Assembly (NCBI GenBank): GCA_029859555.1
Contig: JAOUCV010000027.1
Coordinates: forward strand, 1 to 12,532
Length of the DNA: 12,532 bases
Reading direction: 5' to 3'
DNA from: Gammaproteobacteria bacterium
Lineage (GTDB): Bacteria; Pseudomonadota; Gammaproteobacteria; UBA9214
Part shown: positions 1 to 7,503 of the stretch, one piece after another
Position numbering within the stretch: the stretch's first letter is position 1
Layout of the letters: each line of letters starts with the position of its first letter
Made by a program: the position numbers and the translations under genes
Notes under the pieces: model-generated
Databases searched by the model: none
What the model saw: only the letters and a program-made list of their open reading frames with translations
Told to the model about the DNA's origin: nothing

Positions 1-2
1 CA

Positions 3-113
3 GCTTTGTTACTGACAGATGAACTGGTGTTGCCGAGAGAGTGGCTGGGTGGTTTTATGGTGGTAACGGCTGCTGCGCTGGCAGCACGTATTCATTCAAG
101 GGATGAAGCATGA
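3..113 (+). CDS. C-terminal end of a probable DMT/EamA-family membrane transporter (partial)
   Basis: The left edge is open in this frame and reads 36 residues to a TGA at 111-113. The fragment has an acidic turn (LLTDELVLPREWLGG) followed by a hydrophobic helix (FMVVTAAALAARI) and a short charged tail (HSRDEA). That pattern, a glutamate-containing loop, then W-x-G-G, then one last membrane helix, resembles the end of EamA/DMT drug-metabolite transporters. The evidence is only 36 residues, so the family is an inference; any inner-membrane protein with a C-terminal helix is possible. Its stop overlaps the start of the next gene (ATGA, 110-113), which suggests co-transcription and translational coupling with the VOC protein. 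Confidence 0.45.
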   Translation, partial: ALLLTDELVLPREWLGGFMVVTAAALAARIHSRDEA

Positions 114-490
114 CGAATGTTATTGCGCTTAATCATGTGAGCCTGCTGGTTAAGGATACGGCGCGCGCGCTGGAATTTTACCAGGGGCTGCTGGGACTGG
201 AGCTTGACGAGTCACGTCCGCAGATGAGTTTCCATGGCGCCTGGCTGGTGGTGGGTACGGCACAGATTCACCTGCTGGAAATGCCTTCGGTAAACGCACC
301 GGCAGACTTGCCTGAGCATGGCGGGCGCGACCGGCATTTTGCACTTGATGTGCTTGATCTTGGCGCAATCGAAGTCGCTCTGGAGGCTGCTGATATACCT
401 TATAAGCTGAGTCGTTCCGGGCGCCGTGCGCTGTTTTGCCGGGATCCGGACGGAAATGCCGTGGAGCTGGTCGAGAGAGTTACTGGTTGA
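110..490 (+). CDS. VOC-family (glyoxalase/bleomycin-resistance fold) protein
   Basis: A 126-residue single-module protein of the vicinal oxygen chelate superfamily. The N-terminus has the usual NHVSLLVKD strand, then a helix and loop (RALEFYQGLLGLEL, 19-32). The C-terminus ends in the typical CRDPDGNAVELVE strand (110-122). His9, His54, His76 and Glu119 fall at positions expected for metal ligands of the paired beta-alpha-beta-beta-beta modules, so a metal-dependent enzyme is plausible. The substrate cannot be read from sequence; glyoxalase, dioxygenase, fosfomycin-type and binding-only members share this fold. A good ribosome site (AAGGGA, 98-103) lies 6 bases before the ATG, which overlaps the stop of the upstream transporter fragment. 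Its last 11 bases overlap the 3' end of glnD on the other strand. Cytoplasmic; no signal peptide. Confidence 0.8.
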   Translation: MTNVIALNHVSLLVKDTARALEFYQGLLGLELDESRPQMSFHGAWLVVGTAQIHLLEMPSVNAPADLPEHGGRDRHFALDVLDLGAIEVALEAADIPYKLSRSGRRALFCRDPDGNAVELVERVTG

Positions 491-3179
491 AGTTGCCGGA
501 TGCAGCAGTGTTATCGATATCCAGGTATTTGTAGATTGCTTTTTCCAGGCATTCCGAGATCAGCGTGTCTGACAGGGGCTCATTGTTCTTGTCGGTAATG
601 TAATACACATCTTCCACACGTGAGCCGAGGGTAGCGATCTTGGCATTCAGCAGTTTTACGCCGCAGTCTGCAAATGCCCTTCCTATTTGTGATAACAGGC
701 CCGGGCGGTCGGCTGTCACCAGTTCCATGACCGTACGGTGGTCAAGGCTGTCCTGCTTGAATTCAAGATGTGTCTTGATCGGAAAATGCCGGTACCGATG
801 CGGTGTGCGTCGTGTGATTTGCCAGGGTTTTCGATCACTGTTGTTGATTTCGCCCAGCAGGGCTGTCCTGATTTCTTCAATGCGCATGTCGTTTGATACC
901 GGTTCCCCGGATTCTTCAAGTACATCAAAGGTGTCCAGGATATGGTTGTCAGTAGTTGTGGTAATGCCGGCATTAACAACGTTCAGTCCCAGCTGGTCCA
1001 GTACGGCAGTTATGCGGCTGAACAGGTTCTCACCGGAAGGTGCAAAAATGAGTATTTCTGTACCGCCGCGTTCGGTTAGCGGCTGGATGTCGATGATATT
1101 GTTGTTATCCGTCCTGTTTATCAGCAGCTGTGTGTGGTGCGCTATTTGCTCGGGAGCGTGGCGCAGAAAATATTCGTCGCCGAAACTGTCCCACAGGATG
1201 CCGGCCCCGGAGGGCGGTTCCTGCAGCAGCTTTGAGGTGGCTTGCCGAATCTGCTGAATATGTTCGGCACGTTCCAGCGGATCCTGCAGTCCGCGTTGCA
1301 GTGCGCGACGCGTGTTGTAGTAGAGCTGTTTCAGCAGGGCATCCTTCCAGCTGTTCCACATCTCCGGGTTGGTGCCACGTATATCCGCAACTGTCAGCAG
1401 GTACAGGTAATCCAGGTATATGGTATTTCCAACGGTTCCGGCAAACCGGTTTACAACAACCGGGTCGCTGATATCTTCACGTTGCGCGGTTGACGACATC
1501 AGCAAGTGCTGGTTGACAAGCCAGCTAACCAGTTCTGTGTCGTAGTTGCCAAGGCCATGCTTGAGGCAGAAGGTGCGGGCAACCTCGCCGCCCAGCGTTG
1601 AGTGGTCGCCACCACGCCCCTTGGCGATATCGTGAAACAGGCCGGCAAGGTACAGCAGTTCGGGCTTTGGCAGGGTAGCGATGACATGGCTGCAGAGCGG
1701 AAATTCACACGCATGTTCATGTACGGTGAAGCGGCGCAGGTTTCGAATAACCTCGAGAATGTGCTCGTCTACCGTATAGATATGAAACAGGTCATATTGC
1801 ATCAGCCCGACAATATGCCGGAAAGCGGGCAGGTAGGCAGCGAGAATGCCGTATACGTTCATGCGCTGCAGTTGGTGTGTGAGCCCGTGCGGTTGCCTGA
1901 TTATTTCCATGAACAGGCTGCGGGCCCTGATATCGTTGCGGTAGTCATCATCAATCAGATGGCGATGCTGGCGTATGGCCCGGATGGTGCCGGCACGAAC
2001 ACCCTGCAATTCCGGGTCCTGTTCCAGCAACAGAAATATTTCGAGTAGCGCAAACGGGTAGTGCGCAAAAACCTTGTCATTACTGATTTCAATGTAGCCG
2101 TCACGGCTCTGGAAGCGTTTGTTGATGATGACAGGTTCGCCCGGACCTTCCGGGTGCAGGATGTTTTCATGGAACAGTTGCAGCAACATCTCGTTAAGGC
2201 GGCTGAGCTCCATAATGGTGCGGTAGTACTGCTTCATGAAGGCTTCCACACCGAGTCGTTTGTCGTCGTCATGGAAGTCGAATGTGCTGGCCAGTGTGCG
2301 CTGGTAATCAAACAGCAAACGGTCTTCACCTCGCCCGGTCAGCATGTGCAGGGCGAAGCGGATATTCCACAGCAGGTCGCGACCCTCGACCAGGGTTTCA
2401 TATTCCTTGCGTGTCAGGAATCCATGGTCAACCAGTTGTTGCAGCGATGCGGTGCCAAAATGCCTGTTGGCAACCCAGGCAATCATCTGGATGTCGCGCA
2501 GACCGCCGGGACCCTCCTTGATATTCGGTTCGAGGTTGTAGGCGGAATCGTGGTATTTTTTGTAACGGCGACGCTGTTCGGCACTCTTTACTTCAAAAAA
2601 TTTACGGCTGTCCCAGATCTCTGCGGGTTCGATACCTTTCTGCATGCGCCGGAACAGCTGCTCCGAGCCGGCAAGCAAGCGCGCTTCCATGAGGTTGGTA
2701 ACCACGGTGACATCGGCAAGTGATTGTTCGATGCAGTCCTCGATGGTGCGCACGCTGTGGCCGACCTCCAGTCCGATATCCCAGAGGAAGGTTATTAATT
2801 CGGTGATCTGCCCGTCAAAGCGGTTGCCCTCGTCATCAGGCAGCAGAATCAGCAGGTCAACATCGGAGCCGGGCATTAATTCGCTGCGCCCATAGCCGCC
2901 CACGGCTACCAGTGCTGCCTGCCTGCTTTCTGTACCCATGAAGCGGGCCCATGTACGCGTCAGCACCTGGTCGATTAGCCAGGAGCGGGCATGGACCAGG
3001 ACGGGAGCGCCAGCGCCATTATCGAACTGCTGCCCGAGAATCTGATTGCCCTGTTGCAGGCATTGCTTGAAAGCTTTCAGCGGACTGCCGGATTGAGCGG
3101 ATGTCTTATCCAGTTCAGGCAGCTGAAACCAGGATTCAAAGGTTGCCGTGGTGGCGATCACCGGATCACTGTCAGTCAT
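480..3179 (-). CDS. glnD: Bifunctional uridylyltransferase/uridylyl-removing enzyme GlnD (PII sensor)
   Basis: An 899-residue protein, close to the roughly 890 of E. coli GlnD and apparently complete. It uridylylates PII proteins (GlnB/GlnK) when glutamine is low and removes UMP when glutamine is high, so it sets glutamine synthetase activity and NtrC signalling. Domains in order: nucleotidyltransferase with GGYGRSE (94-100) and the catalytic pair Asp106/Asp108 in GSDVD; the conserved NIKEGPGGLRD segment (219-229); an HD hydrolase domain with YTVDEH (468-473), His516-Asp517 and GGDHS (523-527); and two C-terminal ACT domains (about 706-775 and 815-888) that would bind glutamine. Expressed leftward from map, starting 17 bases after the map stop. 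No clear Shine-Dalgarno precedes the ATG, so translation may be coupled to map. The 3' end overlaps the convergent VOC gene and no terminator is visible. Confidence 0.97.
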   Translation of the reverse strand: MTDSDPVIATTATFESWFQLPELDKTSAQSGSPLKAFKQCLQQGNQILGQQFDNGAGAPVLVHARSWLIDQVLTRTWARFMGTESRQAALVAVGGYGRSELMPGSDVDLLILLPDDEGNRFDGQITELITFLWDIGLEVGHSVRTIEDCIEQSLADVTVVTNLMEARLLAGSEQLFRRMQKGIEPAEIWDSRKFFEVKSAEQRRRYKKYHDSAYNLEPNIKEGPGGLRDIQMIAWVANRHFGTASLQQLVDHGFLTRKEYETLVEGRDLLWNIRFALHMLTGRGEDRLLFDYQRTLASTFDFHDDDKRLGVEAFMKQYYRTIMELSRLNEMLLQLFHENILHPEGPGEPVIINKRFQSRDGYIEISNDKVFAHYPFALLEIFLLLEQDPELQGVRAGTIRAIRQHRHLIDDDYRNDIRARSLFMEIIRQPHGLTHQLQRMNVYGILAAYLPAFRHIVGLMQYDLFHIYTVDEHILEVIRNLRRFTVHEHACEFPLCSHVIATLPKPELLYLAGLFHDIAKGRGGDHSTLGGEVARTFCLKHGLGNYDTELVSWLVNQHLLMSSTAQREDISDPVVVNRFAGTVGNTIYLDYLYLLTVADIRGTNPEMWNSWKDALLKQLYYNTRRALQRGLQDPLERAEHIQQIRQATSKLLQEPPSGAGILWDSFGDEYFLRHAPEQIAHHTQLLINRTDNNNIIDIQPLTERGGTEILIFAPSGENLFSRITAVLDQLGLNVVNAGITTTTDNHILDTFDVLEESGEPVSNDMRIEEIRTALLGEINNSDRKPWQITRRTPHRYRHFPIKTHLEFKQDSLDHRTVMELVTADRPGLLSQIGRAFADCGVKLLNAKIATLGSRVEDVYYITDKNNEPLSDTLISECLEKAIYKYLDIDNTAASGNFNQ

Positions 3180-3196
3180 GATGGTCTTGAAAAAGA

Positions 3197-3964
3197 CTAC
3201 ACCTGGTCGTCGGGCAGACAGGTCAGCACTTCATGGCCGGTGTCGGTTACCAGGATGGTGTGTTCCCATTGTGCAGAGAGGCTGTGGTCTTTGGTAACCA
3301 CAGTCCAGCCATCCGGCAACATTTTGGTATGCCGTTTGCCGGCATTCACCATGGGTTCAATCGTGAACGTCATGCCGGCTTCGAGCTTCATGCCGGTGCC
3401 CGGCTTGCCGTAGTGTAATACCTGTGGATCCTCGTGAAATTCACGACCGATTCCATGTCCGCAGTACTCGCGCACAATCGAACAATGTTGAGATTCTGCA
3501 TGCTGCTGGATAGCGTGGCCGATGTCGCCGAGCTGGACACCGGGTTTTACCATTTCAATGCCGATTTTCATGCACTCGTGGCTGATACGAGCCAGCCGCT
3601 CGGCGGCAACCGTGGGTGTGCCGGCAAAGAACATCTTGCTGGTGTCGCCATGGAATCCATCCTTGATAACGGTGACGTCTATATTAACGGCATCACCTTT
3701 TTTAATGACCTTGTCGCCGGGTATGCCATGGCAGACGACGTGATTAATCGAGGTGCAAATAGATTTCGGGAAGCCACGGTAATTGAGCGGTGCCGGGATT
3801 GCCTGTTGCTGGTTGACGATGTAATCGTGACAGATACGGTCCAGTTCGTTGGTGGTGATGCCGGGTTGTACATGCGGCCGGATCATTCTCAGGACTTCAC
3901 CACCGAGACGTCCGGCGATACGCATCTTCTCGATTTCGTCAGGGTTTTTTATGGAGACTGGCAT
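3197..3964 (-). CDS. map: Type I methionine aminopeptidase
   Basis: A 255-residue protein of the size and type of bacterial MetAP-Ia. It removes the initiator methionine from nascent proteins with small second residues. The pita-bread fold metal site is fully present: Asp96 (NIDVT), Asp107 (HGDTS), His170 (CGHGIG), Glu203 (TIEPM) and Glu234 (WEHT). Substrate-site histidines His79 (CHGIP) and His177 (EFHEDP) are also there. The ATG has a ribosome site AGGA (complement of 3971-3974) 6 bases upstream. It is the first gene of a leftward map-glnD unit and is divergent from rpsB, the same arrangement as in E. coli. A candidate promoter lies at 4043-4071 on the minus strand. Confidence 0.98.
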   Translation of the reverse strand: MPVSIKNPDEIEKMRIAGRLGGEVLRMIRPHVQPGITTNELDRICHDYIVNQQQAIPAPLNYRGFPKSICTSINHVVCHGIPGDKVIKKGDAVNIDVTVIKDGFHGDTSKMFFAGTPTVAAERLARISHECMKIGIEMVKPGVQLGDIGHAIQQHAESQHCSIVREYCGHGIGREFHEDPQVLHYGKPGTGMKLEAGMTFTIEPMVNAGKRHTKMLPDGWTVVTKDHSLSAQWEHTILVTDTGHEVLTCLPDDQV

Positions 3965-4028
3965 TTAACATCCTGATATTTATGGGTTAGATCCGGGTCT
4001 GTGGCAGTACGCCGGCCGGCTTACCTGA

Positions 4029-4064
4029 TTGCTGTGCAGGTGAGTGTATGGTATAAAGGCGGGC
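4029..4064 (+). promoter_or_regulatory. rpsB promoter with extended -10 and GC-rich discriminator
   Basis: A -35-like TTGCTG (4029-4034), a 17-base spacer, and an extended -10 TGG-TATAAA (TG at 4049-4050, hexamer 4052-4057). The following GGCGGGC (4058-4064) is a GC-rich discriminator, as in promoters repressed by ppGpp/DksA during starvation. That would fit a ribosomal-protein operon. The start should lie near 4061-4064. An extended -10 for rpsB is, as I recall, a conserved gammaproteobacterial feature; the assignment here is from consensus matching. Confidence 0.65.
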
Positions 4065-4071
4065 TTGTTAA
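4043..4071 (-). promoter_or_regulatory. Candidate sigma-70 promoter for map-glnD
   Basis: On the minus strand a TTAACA (4071-4066; five of six against TTGACA) is followed after exactly 17 bases by TACACT (4048-4043; four of six against TATAAT). Transcription would start near 4036, giving map a leader of about 70 bases. The site overlaps the rpsB promoter on the other strand almost base for base. This is a consensus match only; no start site is known. Confidence 0.4.
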
Positions 4072-4223
4072 GTGGGGTTTGAAGTCCCGCCTGACCTAAT
4101 TCACACATGTATCGGCACATGCGGCAGGGTGCCTGGTTGACTGTATGCACACAAATGCAGTCATTCGGGTTGTCGTCATGGGATGCATGGAAGACTAACC
4201 CTGAATATTGGAGAATTTTGAAA
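4058..4223 (+). promoter_or_regulatory. Long structured rpsB 5' leader (t44-like, probable S2 autoregulatory region)
   Basis: About 160 bases separate the predicted start from the rpsB ATG. Three hairpins are visible. First, GGCGGGCTT (4058-4066) pairs with AAGTCCCGCC (4082-4091) with one bulged T, right at the predicted 5' end. Second, GGCAC (4114-4118) pairs with GTGCC (4129-4133) around a 10-base loop. Third, GACTG (4139-4143) pairs with CAGTC (4158-4162). The ribosome site GGAG (4210-4213) stands 10 bases from the ATG. The Rfam family t44, 135-170 bases, lies between map and rpsB in enterics, Pseudomonas and Coxiella, and protein S2 represses rpsB-tsf through this leader in E. coli. Position and length agree; I could not align the sequence to the family. 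Confidence 0.5.
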
Positions 4224-5141
4224 ATGACAGATGTCACTATGCGCCAGATGCTTGAAGCCGGCGTGCATTTTGGTCACCAGACCCGTTACTGGAACCCGAA
4301 GATGGCCCCCTATATCTTCGGAGAGCGCGGCAAGATCCACATTATCAACCTTGAAAAAACCATGCCTCTGTTTACAGATGCCATGAACTATGTTGGCAGT
4401 ATGGTTGCTAACGGCGGCACGGTACTGTTCGTTGGCACCAAGCGTTCAGCGCAGGCTGCAATCAAGGAAAATGCAGAGCGTTGCGGAATGCCGTATGTCA
4501 ATCACCGCTGGCTTGGCGGCATGTTGACAAACTACAAGACAGTGCGCGCTTCCATCAAGCGCCTGAAAGATCTCGAGACAATGTCTGGAGACGGTTCATT
4601 CGACAAAATCAGCAAAAAAGAAGGGCTGATGCTGAGTCGTGAGCTTGAGAAGCTGGAGCGCAGTCTTGGTGGAATCAAGAACATGCGTGGCATTCCCGAT
4701 GCCATGTTTATTGTCGACGTGGGCCACGAAAAGATCGCTATCAGCGAAGCCAGAAAACTGGGTATCCCGGTGATCGGTGTTGTTGATACCAATAATTCTC
4801 TGGATGGCGTTGATTATGTAATTCCCGGTAATGATGACGCGATTCGTGCGATCAAGCTGTTTGTCGAGTCTGCAGCTGCTGCAGTAGATACCGGCAAGTT
4901 GAGTGTTGCGCATGCCGTTGCCGATTCCACGGATGAATTTATCGAGCTTGATGGCAATGATGCTGCCAAGCCGGCCAGGAAGAAGCCTAAAAAGACGGCA
5001 AAGAAGGTATCTCTGAAGAAGGCAGAATCCGAGCCGGCTGAAACCGGGGAAACCGCTGCTGAAGCTGAACCGGCAGACAAGACTGAAGCCGCTGATGCCG
5101 GGACTGAAGCTGCAGCCAGGACTGAAGCCGGGGAAGATTAA
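4224..5141 (+). CDS. rpsB: 30S ribosomal protein S2 with a C-terminal extension
   Basis: Ribosomal protein S2, a late-assembling protein of the 30S subunit that contacts S1. The start is the ATG at 4224, giving [19 protein letters not shown], the usual S2 N-terminus, behind GGAG. The frame is open further upstream to an ATG at 4107, but that part lies in the leader and lacks a ribosome site. Core motifs: [15 protein letters not shown] (13-27), FVGTKRSAQ (69-77), [12 protein letters not shown] (92-103) and the [23 protein letters not shown] segment (184-206). The product is 305 residues against about 241 in E. coli. Residues from about 249 onward form a non-globular tail: a lysine-rich stretch (251-266) followed by an Ala/Glu/Asp-rich stretch (267-305). 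First gene of rpsB-tsf. Confidence 0.97.
   Translation: MTDVTMRQMLEAGVHFGHQTRYWNPKMAPYIFGERGKIHIINLEKTMPLFTDAMNYVGSMVANGGTVLFVGTKRSAQAAIKENAERCGMPYVNHRWLGGMLTNYKTVRASIKRLKDLETMSGDGSFDKISKKEGLMLSRELEKLERSLGGIKNMRGIPDAMFIVDVGHEKIAISEARKLGIPVIGVVDTNNSLDGVDYVIPGNDDAIRAIKLFVESAAAAVDTGKLSVAHAVADSTDEFIELDGNDAAKPARKKPKKTAKKVSLKKAESEPAETGETAAEAEPADKTEAADAGTEAAARTEAGED
5081..5128 (+). repeat. Three in-frame GACTGAAGC repeats in the rpsB tail
   Basis: The nonamer GACTGAAGC occurs at 5081-5089, 5102-5110 and 5120-5128, with spacings of 21 and 18 bases. All are in the same reading frame, each contributing a T-E-A triplet to the acidic end of S2. This looks like small duplication or slippage that lengthened the tail without breaking the frame. 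Confidence 0.6.
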
Positions 5142-5142
5142 G

Positions 5143-5160
5143 CCTGCCCGGCAGGTTTTT
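5143..5160 (+). terminator. Weak intercistronic terminator/attenuator between rpsB and tsf
   Basis: Two bases after the rpsB stop, CCTGC (5143-5147) pairs with GCAGG (5151-5155) around a CCG loop and is followed by five T residues (5156-5160). The stem is short, so partial termination or 3'-end trimming is more likely than full termination, because tsf follows 35 bases later without an evident promoter of its own. It may lower tsf expression relative to rpsB. Confidence 0.4.
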
Positions 5161-5195
5161 ATCAGTACGTGGAAAGAATCTAGAGGATATGTGAT

Positions 5196-6086
5196 ATGGC
5201 AATTACTGCTGCGCTGGTAAAAGAACTGCGCGAACGTACCGGCTCCGGAATGATGGAGTGCAAGAAAGCACTGGTAGATGCAGATGGTAATATGGAAACG
5301 GCTATTGAGGCGTTGCGTAAAACCGGCCTGGCGAAAGCCGACAAGAAGGCAAGCCGTGTTGCTGCAGAGGGTCTGGTGGTCATCGAGATTAGCAGTGACA
5401 GCAAGACAGCTGCCATTGCAGAGGTTAATTGTGAAACTGATTTCGTTGCCAAGAAAGACGATTTTCAGGACTTCGCAAGCGCGATTGCCAGGCGGGTCCT
5501 GGCTGACAATCCGGCTGATCTGGATGCACTGATGGCGTTGCCGCTTAATGATGGAAACAGCGATACCGTAGAGGATGTACGCAAGGCACTGATCGCCAGC
5601 ATTGGCGAGAATATCTCGGTGCGACGTTTTATCCGTATTGAAAGCGATAATGCCCTTGCCAGCTATCGCCACGGCGTGCGTATCGGCGTGCTGGTGGAAC
5701 TGGCCGGTGGTGACGATGTGCTGGGCAAGGATCTGGCGATGCATATCGCGGCCCATGACCCGCGTCCGGTTTGCGTTTCCGAAGAGCAGGTGCCTGAAGA
5801 TATGGTGGCTGCAGAGCGTAATATCTTCACCGCCCAGGCACGGGAAAGCGGCAAACCTGATGACATTATCGAAAAGATGATCAGTGGCCGGATTCGCAAG
5901 TACCTCGCCGAGATTACTTTGCTGGGACAGTCTTTCGTCAAGGACCCCGATCAGACCGTTGGCAAGTTACTGAAACAGGCAGACGCCAGCGTGCTACGCT
6001 TCGAGCGCGTTGAACTGGGTGAGGGCATTGAAAAGAAAGCAGAGAACTTTGCAGACGAGGTGATGGCTCAGGTCAAGGGTGGTTGA
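5196..6086 (+). CDS. tsf: Translation elongation factor Ts
   Basis: A 296-residue EF-Ts; E. coli has 283. It exchanges GDP for GTP on EF-Tu. The N-terminal UBA-like domain carries [20 protein letters not shown] (7-26). The EF-Tu contact motif [10 protein letters not shown] is at 81-90, with Asp82 and Phe83 at the residues that disrupt the Mg site of EF-Tu. A core domain with MHIAAHDP and a C-terminal coiled-coil region complete the normal architecture. The ATG has a good ribosome site (AGAGGAT, 5182-5187) 8 bases upstream. Second and last gene of rpsB-tsf, closed by the terminator at 6111-6140. Confidence 0.98.
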   Translation: MAITAALVKELRERTGSGMMECKKALVDADGNMETAIEALRKTGLAKADKKASRVAAEGLVVIEISSDSKTAAIAEVNCETDFVAKKDDFQDFASAIARRVLADNPADLDALMALPLNDGNSDTVEDVRKALIASIGENISVRRFIRIESDNALASYRHGVRIGVLVELAGGDDVLGKDLAMHIAAHDPRPVCVSEEQVPEDMVAAERNIFTAQARESGKPDDIIEKMISGRIRKYLAEITLLGQSFVKDPDQTVGKLLKQADASVLRFERVELGEGIEKKAENFADEVMAQVKGG

Positions 6087-6110
6087 ATCATCAGTCTTGC
6101 AGTACACACA

Positions 6111-6140
6111 AACGGGGTCGATATTCGACCCCGTTTTTTT
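6111..6140 (+). terminator. Rho-independent terminator of rpsB-tsf
   Basis: A perfect 9-bp stem CGGGGTCGA (6113-6121) and TCGACCCCG (6125-6133) with a TAT loop is preceded by AA and followed by seven T residues (6134-6140). It lies 24 bases after the tsf stop and separates rpsB-tsf from pyrH onward. This is a textbook intrinsic terminator. Confidence 0.95.
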
Positions 6141-6177
6141 ATGGCAATCCCCGGGAAAACATACGACAATGGCCGGG

Positions 6178-6212
6178 CTGGAAATTCTGGCGATAAAAAT
6201 TATAACATATTG
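6178..6212 (+). promoter_or_regulatory. Probable promoter region of the pyrH-bamA operon
   Basis: An AT-rich island (6192-6212) stands between the tsf terminator and pyrH. It contains TATAAC (6201-6206) as a possible -10. A CTGGAA 17 bases upstream (6178-6183) is a poor -35 with three of six matches. A promoter is required here because a strong terminator precedes pyrH, but the exact hexamers are uncertain. Confidence 0.4.
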
Positions 6213-6229
6213 AATGCAAAGGATATTGA

Positions 6230-6949
6230 ATGTTATATAAACGGGTATTGCTAAAGCTCAGTGGCGAAGCGCTGATGGGGCAGGGGACACACGGAATTGA
6301 TCCGGCAGTGGCGCTGCGCCTGGCCGATGAAATACATGCAGTTGCCAGTCAGGGAACACAGCTGGGACTGGTCATCGGTGGTGGCAACCTGCTGCGTGGC
6401 GCCGGTCTGGCAGCGCAGGGCATGAACCGGGTCAGTGGTGATCACATGGGGATGCTGGCAACGGTCATGAATGCACTTGCCATGCAGGATGCCATTGAGA
6501 AAACAGGAACCGACTGTCGCGTGATGTCGGCGCTGACTATCGACCAGGTTTGTGAGCCTTATTCAACCCGGCAGGCAGTCCGGCATCTTGAACAGGGGCG
6601 GGTAGTCATTTTTGCCGCAGGTACCGGTAATCCGTTTTTTACCACTGACTCTGCCGCGAGTTTGCGAGCCATCGAAATTGGTGCGGATATTATGCTCAAG
6701 GCAACCAAGGTTGATGGTGTATACACAGCTGACCCGATGACCAGTCCGGATGCCACACTGTACAAGCGCATCAGCTATGACGAGGCGCTGGCACAAAAAC
6801 TCGGTGTCATGGACGCAACGGCGCTGGTACTCTGCAGTGAACACAACATGCCGTTGCGCGTTTTCAATATGTTCGAAGCCGGCCAGCTTGGCCGGATTAT
6901 CGACGGGCAGGATATCGGAACGCTGGTACAGCAGGAGAAGCAGGAATGA
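6230..6949 (+). CDS. pyrH: UMP kinase
   Basis: A 239-residue bacterial UMP kinase of the amino acid kinase family; E. coli PyrH has 241. It makes UDP from UMP and ATP in the pyrimidine pathway; the family is a homohexamer, activated by GTP and inhibited by UTP. Motifs: phosphate-binding LKLSGEAL (8-15), [10 protein letters not shown] (48-57) for UMP binding, the [20 protein letters not shown] helix (71-90), the [16 protein letters not shown] segment (128-143) and [13 protein letters not shown] (157-169) at the ATP site. Ribosome site AAAGGA (6218-6223) is 6 bases from the ATG. First gene of the right-hand operon; its stop overlaps the frr start (ATGA, 6946-6949). Confidence 0.98.
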   Translation: MLYKRVLLKLSGEALMGQGTHGIDPAVALRLADEIHAVASQGTQLGLVIGGGNLLRGAGLAAQGMNRVSGDHMGMLATVMNALAMQDAIEKTGTDCRVMSALTIDQVCEPYSTRQAVRHLEQGRVVIFAAGTGNPFFTTDSAASLRAIEIGADIMLKATKVDGVYTADPMTSPDATLYKRISYDEALAQKLGVMDATALVLCSEHNMPLRVFNMFEAGQLGRIIDGQDIGTLVQQEKQE

Positions 6950-7503
6950 TTGACGAGATATTGCAGGATGCCGGTGTGCGCATGGACAAGACTATTGAGG
7001 CATTCAGGCTAACGCTTGGAAAGGTACGTACCGGTCGGGCACATCCGAGTCTGCTGGATCATCTGGTGGTTGATTATTACGGCTCCGATGTGCCGATCTC
7101 GCAGGTGGCAAATATTGGAATCGAAGATGCGCGAACCCTGACGGTAACACCATGGGAAAAGACCATGGTGCAGGCCATCGAGAAGGCTATTTTGAAATCC
7201 GATCTGGGGCTTAATCCGTCAACGGCAGGAACCGTCATGCGCATTCCCATGCCGCCACTGACAGAAGAAACACGCCGTGAGCTGGTAAAGGTTGTGCGTC
7301 ATGATGGTGAGGCGGCAAAGGTTGCTATTCGTAACATCAGGCGCGATGCGAATAGTGATTTCAAGGATTTGTTGAAGGAGAAGGAAATCTCCGAGGACGA
7401 AGAACGCAAGGCGCAGGATGCGATACAGAAATTGACGGATGCCCATGTTGCCGAGGTGGACAAGATCCTTGCCACCAAGGAAACTGAATTGATGGAAATC
7501 TAG
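6946..7503 (+). CDS. frr: Ribosome recycling factor
   Basis: A 185-residue protein, exactly the usual RRF length. With EF-G it splits post-termination ribosomes. The tRNA-like L shape is predicted from a helical domain I (1-30 and 104-185), with [12 protein letters not shown] (27-38), interrupted by the beta domain II (about 31-103), including [14 protein letters not shown] and the [20 protein letters not shown] stretch. Arg132 in RNIRRDAN is at the position known to be important in E. coli. Ribosome site AGGAG (6933-6937) lies 8 bases upstream inside pyrH, and the 4-bp overlap implies coupled translation. Confidence 0.98.
   Translation: MIDEILQDAGVRMDKTIEAFRLTLGKVRTGRAHPSLLDHLVVDYYGSDVPISQVANIGIEDARTLTVTPWEKTMVQAIEKAILKSDLGLNPSTAGTVMRIPMPPLTEETRRELVKVVRHDGEAAKVAIRNIRRDANSDFKDLLKEKEISEDEERKAQDAIQKLTDAHVAEVDKILATKETELMEI

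Noticed and set aside
2061..2723. Open frame of 220 codons on the plus strand inside glnD
   Set aside because: Antisense to the conserved middle of GlnD with no recognisable family; a by-product of codon bias. The same holds for 640-1257 (+), 1602-2048 (+) and 3434-3976 (+).
4107..4223. In-frame N-terminal extension of rpsB from an ATG at 4107
   Set aside because: The 39 added residues do not resemble S2, no ribosome site precedes 4107, and the ATG at 4224 has GGAG and the conserved S2 N-terminus. The region is better explained as leader RNA.
4596..5756. Open frame of 386 codons on the minus strand across rpsB and tsf
   Set aside because: It lies fully antisense to two highly conserved genes, has a composition typical of a shadow frame, no recognisable domain and no ribosome site; the plus-strand products are certain.
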